A stretch of 64,000 nt of DNA from the NCBI RefSeq assembly GCF_025146565.1, contig NZ_CP102258.1:868001-932000 (forward strand). The letters run 5' to 3'. Made by a program: the position numbers and the translations under genes. Below the pieces are notes generated by a model. The model made no database searches and had not been told where the DNA came from. It was given only the letters and a program-made list of their open reading frames with translations. The stretch is from Bacteroides eggerthii. Lineage in GTDB: Bacteria; Bacteroidota; Bacteroidia; Bacteroidales; Bacteroidaceae. Below, in pieces: positions 26,491 to 33,956 of the stretch; positions within the stretch are counted from its first letter, which is position 1, and the number at the start of each line of letters is the position of its first letter.

Positions 26491-28428
26491 ATGAAAACAA
26501 GACACCTATTAGTGAGTCTGATTGCCCTCGTGGCAATCTTAATTGCCTCCTGTTCCGAGCAGCAGCCGGGTACGGGAATGGAAGTGGGCGGCACGAAGAC
26601 CCTCACCTTCCGGCTGACTACGGACGGGCAGGCGCAGACGCGTGCCCCAGCTCCCTCAGTGACAGGACACAAGTTGGAGTACATCCTGCAAGTGCTCGAT
26701 GCGGGCGGAAGCATTCTGTCCGGATATACGCAGAGAGTAGAGACAGGTACTTTCGATGTGACGCTTCCGTTGGGCGTGGCCTATACCTGCCTGTTCTGGG
26801 CGCAATACATCCCCGATGCAGGCGGTGGCAGCGAGTTCTTCGATACCGACGACCTCAAGGCTGTGGCTTTGAAGAAGCCGCTTACTGCCGAGGACCAATG
26901 TCAGGCATTCTGTGCTACGGCATCCGTTGCGGCTGCCGACGAAGCGCTGACGCACACCGTTGTCATGAAGCGTGCGGTGGCGCAGGTCAACATCAAGAGC
27001 GACACCCAGATGACGGGCTACTCCAAACTGACGGCAGCCTACACCAATGTGCCCAACACGTTCAATGTGCTGGATAATACGGTGACTGACAACACCGGCG
27101 GCGTTAGCGGGGATGCTAATTTTGATATAACCAATTTCAGTGCAGCACCCGGTACCGACGGCAAGTACATCTACCAGTCGGCCTACTTCCTTGCCTCTGC
27201 CGACGGTGCGGGCAGCATGCTGAATATCGCTCTCAACACATACATCACCGCCGCACCGGGCACTCCATTCAAGACGATAACCGTCAACAACGTACCTACT
27301 AAGAAGAATGTGCGGACAAATGTGCTTATGGACTTTGCTGCTACCAGCTCGACATATACCTATACGCTGGACTTTGCGGACTTCGATGCGCCGGATATCA
27401 ATCGTAAGACTGTAAGCACTTGGGACGGAACATATCCTGCCGTCAATACAGGCGCTACATATAGCGGTGGAGACGGAAGTCAGGCCACCCCTTACATCAT
27501 TGGTTCTGCAACGGACTTTGCGCAATTTGCAAAAAATACAACAAGTAAAAACTATCGAGATACTTATTTCAAACTGGATGTTGATATTAATCTGAATGAT
27601 AAGCCTTGGACGCCGACAGGGAACTTTGCCGGTGTTTTTGATGGGCAACATCATAAGATAACCGGTTTGAAAGTAAGTATTGCAGATTATCGTGTGGGAT
27701 TATTCTCCCAAATCGATGCTCGGTCCGGCCCCAATGCAAGTGTATCCAATCTTCATGTTAGTGGAGATGTTGAGAATACGAAACCATCTGAATATGATTG
27801 CGCTGGAGGAATATGCGGTGATAACGCCACAGGAGTAATTGCTAACTGTTCTTTTTCGGGAAGCGTCCGCGGAGTAGGAATAGCGGGTGGAATTGCAGGT
27901 GAGTGCAATGGAAAAATTATTTCTTGTAAGAGCACAGCATCCGTTTTCGGCAAATATGCAGGTGGTATTGCCGGGAGGAATTCTTCTGGAAAATGCAGTA
28001 TATATGGATGTTACAATGAGGGCGTCATAGAAACAGAGGGAGGCAATGCAGGTGGAATATACGGAAAGGATGATGGTTATGATTTTGATATAAAGGGTTG
28101 CTATAATATAGGTACGGTACAAGGTAGGCAGGGTGGAGAGGTTCTCGGAGCCATTACTTCTTCTTCTGCAAGCGGTAGCTCTGTTATGGCTTCATGCTAT
28201 GTCAGGGAAAAATATGCCATTGCCCATGCTACGGAGGAAACAGTATTCGGTTCTTCTGACTGGCCTACTTCCACAAACAACACAGTGTGGTACGCCGACC
28301 CAAGTAATGACGGTACATACACAGCAGGCTCCGACGGTGTGCCTACCGGCAATTATAAGTTCTGGAAATCCCTCGGCAGTTGGAACGGCGGTACGCCCGA
28401 ATATCCTAAGCTCTGGTGGGAGGAGTAA
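26491..28428 (+). CDS. Fimbrillin-family lipoprotein with GLUG repeats, copy B
   Basis: A 645-residue paralogue of copy A with the same lipobox (LIASC), fimbrillin-like N-terminal region, GLUG repeats and WWEE-ending cap. In the first ~205 residues I count eight differences from copy A, and the last ~60 are nearly identical. The middle (about 345-575) differs strongly, with altered loops, insertions such as DARSGPNAS, and changed GLUG turns. The last ~15 bp before the ATG are also shared, so the duplication includes the ribosome binding region. This is the pattern of a recent tandem duplication with local diversification of the exposed part. Confidence 0.87.
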   Translation: MKTRHLLVSLIALVAILIASCSEQQPGTGMEVGGTKTLTFRLTTDGQAQTRAPAPSVTGHKLEYILQVLDAGGSILSGYTQRVETGTFDVTLPLGVAYTCLFWAQYIPDAGGGSEFFDTDDLKAVALKKPLTAEDQCQAFCATASVAAADEALTHTVVMKRAVAQVNIKSDTQMTGYSKLTAAYTNVPNTFNVLDNTVTDNTGGVSGDANFDITNFSAAPGTDGKYIYQSAYFLASADGAGSMLNIALNTYITAAPGTPFKTITVNNVPTKKNVRTNVLMDFAATSSTYTYTLDFADFDAPDINRKTVSTWDGTYPAVNTGATYSGGDGSQATPYIIGSATDFAQFAKNTTSKNYRDTYFKLDVDINLNDKPWTPTGNFAGVFDGQHHKITGLKVSIADYRVGLFSQIDARSGPNASVSNLHVSGDVENTKPSEYDCAGGICGDNATGVIANCSFSGSVRGVGIAGGIAGECNGKIISCKSTASVFGKYAGGIAGRNSSGKCSIYGCYNEGVIETEGGNAGGIYGKDDGYDFDIKGCYNIGTVQGRQGGEVLGAITSSSASGSSVMASCYVREKYAIAHATEETVFGSSDWPTSTNNTVWYADPSNDGTYTAGSDGVPTGNYKFWKSLGSWNGGTPEYPKLWWEE

Positions 28429-28465
28429 GCATGTCCGATGTCAAACATTCAATGAGTGCCGCCCC

Positions 28466-28696
28466 ATGATGAAACGTAACTTTATTAAAGTATGCCTTCG
28501 TCAAGGCGAGTCACTCAACTGGGAGAACTTCAACAACCGCATCTGCGTGCTGGTGCTTCAAGGCAGTATCGTAGTATTCGGCAGACATGGCAAGATGCTG
28601 TTCCGCCTTAATGCGGGTGAGGCAAATGTTTTTGAAGGGACGCCCGAATGCACGGGTACGTCCGTCACCAATGACACAGAAGTGATTATTGTTTAA
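28466..28696 (+). CDS. Small cupin-like protein, possibly a truncated regulator fragment
   Basis: A 76-residue frame starting at the tandem ATGs 28466/28469 (MMKRNFIKVCLRQGE). The pattern of short strands, including CVLVLQGSIVVFGRHGKMLFRLNAGEANVFEG (landmarks C28 to G59), resembles half of a cupin or the N-terminal sensor part of AraC-type regulators. There is no DNA-binding part. It follows fimbrillin B after 37 bp and may ride on the same transcript. A remnant and a real small protein are both possible. Confidence 0.45.
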   Translation: MMKRNFIKVCLRQGESLNWENFNNRICVLVLQGSIVVFGRHGKMLFRLNAGEANVFEGTPECTGTSVTNDTEVIIV

Positions 28697-28774
28697 TTAT
28701 CCGTCACGCCATTGATGGTCGGCATATAGGGCGATGCAATGTTGCAGAGTAGTGAAGCCGATTGTTAAGCGACA

Positions 28775-28851
28775 TACCGGGAGTTTCAATGAAGGGGACC
28801 GGGAGTTTCAACCGTTGAAACTCCCGGTTTACCTCAATGAAACTCCCGGTA
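28775..28851. repeat. Nested inverted repeats of a CCGGGAGTTTCAA unit
   Basis: Four copies of the unit occur in 77 bp in the order forward, forward, reverse, reverse. The inner pair forms a near-perfect 31-bp palindrome (28798-28828) with 15-bp arms and a single central base. The outer pair (28775-28792 and 28834-28851) is complementary at 16 of 18 positions. The array lies between convergent genes, so a bidirectional terminator or a REP-like element is likely. A degenerate GTTGAAACT copy follows near 28880. Confidence 0.8.
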
Positions 28852-28930
28852 TCCCTTAGGGAAACTGATAGTTTATCCCGTTGAAACTGGAAATGCCCTG
28901 CGGGAAAAAGGGAACGAAAACGGGTGAAGC

Positions 28931-29998
28931 TTAAATCTCCGCCCCGTCCAGCAATTCAAGATACAGCGTAATGGCTTCTTCTATCTCTTTTGCAAAGATA
29001 AATTCGTCCGCAGTATGTGAACGGCTGCTTTTGCCCGGTCCCATTTTCATGGACGGGAACGGCATCAGTGCCTGGTCGGACAGTGTGGGAGAGCCGAAGG
29101 GCACCCGTCCCAAAGCAACGGCCTTCCGCACCAGCGGGTGGTCCGGCGAAACGTGTGAAGAGCCCAGGCGGAACGAGCGGGCTTTGGCTTCGCAGGAGAT
29201 ATGTTTCCGTATCTCGTCGAAAAGCTCCTGATTGGTATAACATTCGTTGCTGCGGATGTCTACGACAAACGTGCAGCGGTCGGGGATGACATTGTGCTGC
29301 GTTCCGGCATTTGCCATGGTGACACTCATCTTTACCGGGCCCAAGAAGGGAGATTCTTTCGGGAAGCGGTAGTCGCGAAACCACGCAATGTCGTCCAATA
29401 CCTTATATATGGCATTGTCTCCTTCATTACGGGCGGCGTGCCCCGAACGTCCGTAGGCAGTGACATCCAGCACCATTAAGCCTTTCTCGGCAATGGCGGG
29501 CTGCATCTCGGTGGGCTCACCCACAATGGCGAATTGTATGGGAGGCAGCTGCGGCAATACGGACTCTATCCCGCCCTTGCCCGATACTTCTTCCTCGCAG
29601 GAAGCAAGGAAAATCAGGTTGTACGCCTGTGTGGTGCGGCAAAGTTGCAGGAACACCTGCAGCAGGCCGACCACGCTTGCGCCGGCGTCGTTACTTCCCA
29701 GACCGTAGATCTTGCCGTTCTCCTCCACTGCGTTGAACGGGGCTTTCCGCCATCCGTTTACGGGCTTCACAGTGTCGATGTGCGAGTTCAGCAGCAGTGT
29801 AGGCTTCTGCAGGTCGAACATCGGACTCAGGCACCATATATTGTTGCCCTTTCTTCCGGTGGCCATTCCCTGCATCTCGATGTAGTTCTGCAGGAAGTCG
29901 GCGGCCCGCTCTTCTTCGCGGCTCAAGGAAGGAATGGCTATCAATGATTTGAGCAATCCGGTTGCTTCGGAAACTAAAGTCTGTACGTCGTTTGTCAT
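28931..29998 (-). CDS. M20-family deacylase, ArgE/DapE-like
   Basis: A 355-residue zinc-dependent amidohydrolase. Metal-binding motifs are visible: SHIDTV (about 71-76), the GSNDAGAS block (about 103-110) and CEEEVSGKGG (about 141-150). A dimerisation lid lies in the middle (residues about 180-290), and the C-terminus contains HTADEF. In Bacteroides arginine synthesis uses N-succinyl intermediates, so the substrate could be an N-acyl ornithine or citrulline. DapE-type activity is the alternative. It is divergent from the acyl-CoA ligase and convergent with the fimbrial cluster, so context gives no further hint. Confidence 0.82.
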   Translation of the reverse strand: MTNDVQTLVSEATGLLKSLIAIPSLSREEERAADFLQNYIEMQGMATGRKGNNIWCLSPMFDLQKPTLLLNSHIDTVKPVNGWRKAPFNAVEENGKIYGLGSNDAGASVVGLLQVFLQLCRTTQAYNLIFLASCEEEVSGKGGIESVLPQLPPIQFAIVGEPTEMQPAIAEKGLMVLDVTAYGRSGHAARNEGDNAIYKVLDDIAWFRDYRFPKESPFLGPVKMSVTMANAGTQHNVIPDRCTFVVDIRSNECYTNQELFDEIRKHISCEAKARSFRLGSSHVSPDHPLVRKAVALGRVPFGSPTLSDQALMPFPSMKMGPGKSSRSHTADEFIFAKEIEEAITLYLELLDGAEI

Positions 29999-30033
29999 TG
30001 TCGGGATCGGTTATATAATTCATTATTACTCCG

Positions 30034-30092
30034 CAAACTTACGGATAAATCCTGAAAAAGGAAGATAGTTTCAAATAAAACTAATACCTTTG
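30034..30092. promoter_or_regulatory. Divergent -7 elements between the M20 peptidase and acyl-CoA ligase genes
   Basis: The minus strand carries TAAGTTTG at 30041-30034, which would serve the peptidase gene (ATG at 29998). The plus strand carries TACCTTTG at 30085-30092, which would serve the ligase gene (ATG at 30121). Both match TAnnTTTG. Well-placed -33 elements are not clear in either direction. Confidence 0.5.
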
Positions 30093-30120
30093 TACCCATA
30101 TTTACCAATTTATTAAAGAT

Positions 30121-31926
30121 ATGACTTATCATCATTTGTCTGTCATGGTACATCGTCAGGCAGAGAAGTATGGAGACAAAGTAGCCCTTAAATACAGGGA
30201 CTATGAAACATCACAATGGATACCCATCACTTGGAATAAATTCTCTCAAACAGTACGGCAGGCTGCCAACGCTCTGGTGGCGTTGGGTGTGGAGGAACAA
30301 CGAAATATCGGTATCTTTTCACAAAATAAACCGGAATGTCTGTTCACCGATTTTGCAGCTTTCGCCAATCGTCTGGTCACTATACCGCTGTATGCCACCA
30401 GCTCTTCGGCACAGGCGCAATACATCATTAACGACGCACAGATACGCTTCCTCTTCGTAGGCGAGCAGTTCCAGTATGACGCCGCCTTCAGTGCGTTCGG
30501 CTTCTGCCACTCCTTGCAGAAACTGATTATTTTCGACCGCAACGTAGTGCTCGACCCCCGCGACAAGACATCCATCTATTATGATGAGTTCCTCGCATTG
30601 GGCAAAGACCTGCCCCATAACAATGTTGTGGAAGAACGTACCGCACGCGCTTCGGACGAGGACCTTGCCAATATCCTTTATACCTCCGGCACCACCGGCG
30701 AACCGAAAGGGGTGATGCTGCATCACTTCAACTACCGGGAAGCCATCCGCATCCACGACATCCGCCTGACTGCCATGACGGATAAAGACGTGTCCATGAA
30801 CTTCCTCCCGCTGACGCATGTGTTTGAGAAGGCCTGGACCTATCTCTGCATCCACCGGGGAGTACAGGTGTGCATCAACCTCCGTCCGGCAGATATCCAG
30901 ACCACTATCAAGGAAATACGCCCCACGCTGATGTGCAGCGTTCCCCGCTTTTGGGAGAAAGTGTATGCCGGCGTGCAGGAGAAGATAGCGCAGGAGACCG
31001 GCTTGCGGAAAGCGATGATGCTGGATGCCATCAAGGTGGGCAAGATGCACAACATTGACTATCTGCGTGTGGGCAAGACACCCCCGTTGCTGCTTCACCT
31101 GAAGTATAAGTTCTACGAAAAGACTATCTACGCCCTGCTGAAAAAGACGATCGGCATTGAGAACGGAAACTTCTTTCCCACCGCCGGAGCTGCCGTACCC
31201 GATGAAATCTGCGAGTTTGTACATTCCGTAGGCATCAATATGATAGTGGGGTACGGGTTGACGGAATCTACCGCCACCGTTTCCTGTTTCCCGGACAAAG
31301 GCTATGAGATAGGTTCGGTGGGTACGCTGATGCCCGACGTTGAAGTGAAGATCGGAGAGAACAATGAGATACTGCTCCGGGGCAAAACGATCACCACCGG
31401 TTATTACAGGAAGCCCGAAGCCACCGCCGACGCCATTGATAAGGACGGCTGGTTCCACACCGGCGACGCAGGACACCTGAAAGACGGTCATCTGTATCTG
31501 ACCGAGCGCATCAAAGACCTGTTCAAAACCTCCAACGGCAAGTATGTCTCTCCGCAGGCGTTGGAAACGAAGCTCGCGATAGACCGCTATATAGACCAGA
31601 TTGCCGTCATTGCCGACCAGCGTAAGTTTGTGTCCGCCCTCATTGTGCCCGTCTATGGCTTTGTGAAGGACTATGCCAAAGAAAAAGGCCTTGAATATAA
31701 GGATATGGCCGACCTGCTGCAACACCCCAAAGTGCAGGCGTTGTTTCGTGCACGCATCGATACGCTGCAACAGCAGTTCGCCCACTACGAGCAGGTGAAG
31801 CGCTTCACCCTTCTGCCCGAACCTTTCAGCATGGAACGCGGCGAACTGACGAACACGCTGAAGCTGAAACGCTCTGTGGTGGCAACGAATTATAAGGAGC
31901 TGATTGATAAGATGTACGAAGAGTAA
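30121..31926 (+). CDS. Long-chain fatty acid--CoA ligase-like AMP-binding enzyme
   Basis: A 601-residue adenylate-forming enzyme that would activate a fatty acid with ATP and CoA. Signatures are the phosphate-binding loop YTSGTTGEPKG (about 185-195), the GYGLTEST motif (about 377-384), GWFHTGDAGH (about 443-452), and the C-terminal hinge LTERIKDLFKTSNGKYVSP (about 460-478). This size and motif set fit long-chain FadD15-type ligases. It is monocistronic; the downstream prfB has its own -7 element. Confidence 0.9.
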   Translation: MTYHHLSVMVHRQAEKYGDKVALKYRDYETSQWIPITWNKFSQTVRQAANALVALGVEEQRNIGIFSQNKPECLFTDFAAFANRLVTIPLYATSSSAQAQYIINDAQIRFLFVGEQFQYDAAFSAFGFCHSLQKLIIFDRNVVLDPRDKTSIYYDEFLALGKDLPHNNVVEERTARASDEDLANILYTSGTTGEPKGVMLHHFNYREAIRIHDIRLTAMTDKDVSMNFLPLTHVFEKAWTYLCIHRGVQVCINLRPADIQTTIKEIRPTLMCSVPRFWEKVYAGVQEKIAQETGLRKAMMLDAIKVGKMHNIDYLRVGKTPPLLLHLKYKFYEKTIYALLKKTIGIENGNFFPTAGAAVPDEICEFVHSVGINMIVGYGLTESTATVSCFPDKGYEIGSVGTLMPDVEVKIGENNEILLRGKTITTGYYRKPEATADAIDKDGWFHTGDAGHLKDGHLYLTERIKDLFKTSNGKYVSPQALETKLAIDRYIDQIAVIADQRKFVSALIVPVYGFVKDYAKEKGLEYKDMADLLQHPKVQALFRARIDTLQQQFAHYEQVKRFTLLPEPFSMERGELTNTLKLKRSVVATNYKELIDKMYEE

Positions 31927-31949
31927 CGCGTTTTTTCAGACTTTTGCAC

Positions 31950-31957
31950 TATCTTTG
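31950..31957 (+). promoter_or_regulatory. -7 element of prfB
   Basis: TATCTTTG at 31950-31957 is a perfect Bacteroides -7 element. It is part of an 8-bp inverted repeat, CTATCTTT (31949-31956) and AAAGATAG (31966-31973), that lies across the expected transcription start. The -33 element is not a clean match. The start codon is at 31990, so the leader is short. Confidence 0.5.
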
Positions 31958-31989
31958 CGGCTCGAAAAGATAGAATTTGAAGAAAGCAT

Positions 31990-33108
31990 ATGATTACCAT
32001 TGAACAACTGAAGGATATAAAGGAACGTACCGAAGCGTTGAACCGCTATCTGGACATCGAAGGAAAGAAAATACAAGTAGAAGAGGAACAGTTGCGTACG
32101 CAAGCTCCGGGCTTCTGGGACGACCAGAAGGCTGCCGAGGCGCAGATGAAGAAAGTGAAAGGCTTGCAGCAATGGATTTCCGGCTACAACGAGGTCAGGA
32201 TTCTGGCGGACGAACTGCAACTTGCGTTCGACTTCTACAAAGATGAACTGGTGACGGAAGAGGAAGTGGACGAAGCCTATGCCAAAGCGTCTGCCGCCGT
32301 AGAAGCACTTGAACTTAAGAACATGCTTCGCGAAGAGGCCGACCAGATGGACTGTGTGCTGAAAATTAATTCCGGTGCCGGCGGTACGGAGAGCCAGGAC
32401 TGGGCAAGCATGCTGATGCGTATGTATTTGCGCTATGCCGAGACGCATGGCTATAAGGCCACTATCGCCAACCTGCAGGAAGGCGATGAGGCCGGAATCA
32501 AGGCTTGCACCATTGAGATTGCGGGTGATTATGCTTACGGTTACCTGAAAGGCGAGAATGGCGTGCACCGCTTGGTGCGTGTGTCTCCTTACAATGCGCA
32601 GGGTAAACGCATGACTTCTTTTGCGTCGGTTTTCGTTACTCCGCTGGTGGACGACACCATTGAAGTGAACATCAATGTAGCCAATATCTCATGGGATACG
32701 TTCCGTTCCAGCGGCGCGGGCGGACAGAACGTGAACAAGGTGGAATCGGGCGTGCGTCTGCGCTATCAGTTCAAAGACCCTTATACGGGCGAGGAAGAGG
32801 AAATCCTGATTGAGAATACCGAAACGCGCGACCAGCCCAAGAACCGCGAGAATGCAATGCGCCAGCTACGCTCCATCTTGTACGACAAGGAGCTCCAGCA
32901 CCGCATGGCGGAACAGGCGAAGGTGGAAGCCGGCAAGAAGAAAATCGAATGGGGTTCGCAGATACGCAGCTACGTGTTCGACGACCGCCGCGTGAAGGAC
33001 CACCGCACCAATTTCCAGACTTCGGACGTAAACGGAGTGATGGACGGCAAGATAGACGGCTTTGTCAAGGCTTACCTCATGGAGTTTGCAGGCGCGGAGA
33101 ATGCTTGA
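31990..33108 (+). CDS. prfB: Peptide chain release factor 2
   Basis: Terminates translation at UGA and UAA. The 372-residue frame is continuous from the ATG. GGQ, the peptidyl-tRNA hydrolysis motif, is at 244-246. The stop-codon recognition tripeptide is SPY (199-201), where E. coli RF2 has SPF. At the place of the E. coli programmed frameshift (CTT TGA C after RGYL) this gene reads TAT CTG GAC, so there is no internal stop and no frameshift autoregulation. It ends before a clear terminator. Confidence 0.96.
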   Translation: MITIEQLKDIKERTEALNRYLDIEGKKIQVEEEQLRTQAPGFWDDQKAAEAQMKKVKGLQQWISGYNEVRILADELQLAFDFYKDELVTEEEVDEAYAKASAAVEALELKNMLREEADQMDCVLKINSGAGGTESQDWASMLMRMYLRYAETHGYKATIANLQEGDEAGIKACTIEIAGDYAYGYLKGENGVHRLVRVSPYNAQGKRMTSFASVFVTPLVDDTIEVNINVANISWDTFRSSGAGGQNVNKVESGVRLRYQFKDPYTGEEEEILIENTETRDQPKNRENAMRQLRSILYDKELQHRMAEQAKVEAGKKKIEWGSQIRSYVFDDRRVKDHRTNFQTSDVNGVMDGKIDGFVKAYLMEFAGAENA

Positions 33109-33117
33109 TCCTTTTTA

Positions 33118-33229
33118 AAGTTAACTTCATTGTTCGGAATAAGTTAACTCTGTTGCGGGTAAGAAGTTAATATCGTATATGCGGGAAGTTAACATCATAT
33201 AATCAATGATGTTAACTTCCCGCTTTTTT
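33118..33229 (+). terminator. prfB terminator embedded in a 22-23 bp tandem repeat
   Basis: AAGTTAAC or AAGTTAAT begins at 33118, 33141, 33164 and 33186 (spacings 23, 23, 22). The last copy opens a perfect 18-bp stem (33181-33198 with 33206-33223), followed by six T residues (33224-33229), a textbook intrinsic terminator. A GCGGG word recurs before copies 3 and 4. Thus the terminator stem seems to have grown from, or seeded, the tandem array. Confidence 0.88.
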
Positions 33230-33241
33230 CTTTTATAAATG

Positions 33242-33273
33242 TTTGCAAACTTCCCGAATTTCTTTTTACTTTG
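33242..33273 (+). promoter_or_regulatory. Promoter of the small membrane protein operon
   Basis: TTTG at 33242-33245 and TTACTTTG at 33266-33273, 20 bp apart, match the Bacteroides consensus except for one base of the -7 element. Transcription would start near 33280 and serve the 44-residue protein, the CYTH gene and probably the MgtC-like gene. Confidence 0.6.
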
Positions 33274-33305
33274 TTTGTCGTTGAACTTTAAACTGTAAAA
33301 ACACC

Positions 33306-33440
33306 ATGGGAAAGAGCAAAAAGAAAGTAATGCACAGTCGGAAAGAAGAAGAACAGGCCAAGAAAGTGTTGCTGATTATCGGAGTTGTAGCTCTGCTATT
33401 GGTAGTCGCCATGCTGGTAGGTTACTCCTTCTTGGGCTAA
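33306..33440 (+). CDS. 44-residue single-pass membrane protein
   Basis: The ATG at 33306 opens a 44-residue frame: a strongly basic/charged N-terminus (GKSKKKVMHSRKEEEQAKK, residues 2-20) and one hydrophobic helix (VLLIIGVVALLLVVAMLVGY, about 21-40). It has a promoter at the right distance and is followed after 13 bp by the CYTH gene. I do not recognise a named family. Charge pattern and position point to a genuine small inner membrane protein with its N-terminus in the cytoplasm. Confidence 0.65.
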   Translation: MGKSKKKVMHSRKEEEQAKKVLLIIGVVALLLVVAMLVGYSFLG

Positions 33441-33453
33441 TCGAAGATAGAAT

Positions 33454-33924
33454 ATGCCGCAAGAGATAGAACGGAAGTTTCTCGTAGAAGGGGAGTATAA
33501 GTCGCAAGCATACGCCCAAAGTCGTATTATTCAGGGCTATATCAGCAGTGCGCGGGGACGGACGGTAAGAGTGCGTATTCGCGACGGGCGGGGCTACCTC
33601 ACCATTAAGGGAGCATCCGACAGCTCAGGCATCAGCCGCTACGAATGGGAAAAGGAGATCCCTTTGAATGAGGCCAAAGACCTGATGAGGCTGTGCGAGC
33701 CGGGCGTCATTGATAAGACCCGTTATCTGGTGCGCAGCGGGCAGCATGTTTTCGAAGTGGATGAGTTCTACGGGGAAAATGAAGGGCTGACGGTTGCCGA
33801 AGTAGAGCTTGCCTCTGAGAATGAACCTTTTGAGAAACCGGATTTTATAGGGCGGGAAGTTACGGGAGATATCCGTTATTACAATTCGCAACTGATGAAG
33901 CATCCGTTTAAGGAATGGGAGTAA
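33454..33924 (+). CDS. CYTH-domain protein, triphosphate tunnel enzyme family
   Basis: A 156-residue protein that begins with the CYTH signature EIERKFLV (ExExK, residues 4-11). Alternating strands rich in charged residues follow, as expected for the tunnel fold: RTVRVRIRD, GYLTIKG, EVDEFYGE, EVELASE. Many small bacterial members hydrolyse inorganic triphosphate, but the true substrate is not readable. It is in a likely operon with the small membrane protein upstream and the MgtC-like protein 32 bp downstream. Confidence 0.88.
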   Translation: MPQEIERKFLVEGEYKSQAYAQSRIIQGYISSARGRTVRVRIRDGRGYLTIKGASDSSGISRYEWEKEIPLNEAKDLMRLCEPGVIDKTRYLVRSGQHVFEVDEFYGENEGLTVAEVELASENEPFEKPDFIGREVTGDIRYYNSQLMKHPFKEWE

Positions 33925-33956
33925 ACTAATCGTGCCTTGTAATTGTTCATTCGTAT

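Noticed and set aside
20313..28696. Integrative conjugative element or prophage
   Set aside because: There is only one recombinase and no mobilisation, transfer, replication or capsid genes. The recombinase pairs with short inverted repeats, which fits a local inversion system.
31990..32080. Programmed +1 frameshift in prfB
   Set aside because: The reading frame is open from the ATG and the expected shift site has no stop codon.
33118..33223. Possible CRISPR array or phage attachment repeat
   Set aside because: The same period of 22-23 bp without spacers, and the last copy is part of a terminator stem; no integrase is adjacent.
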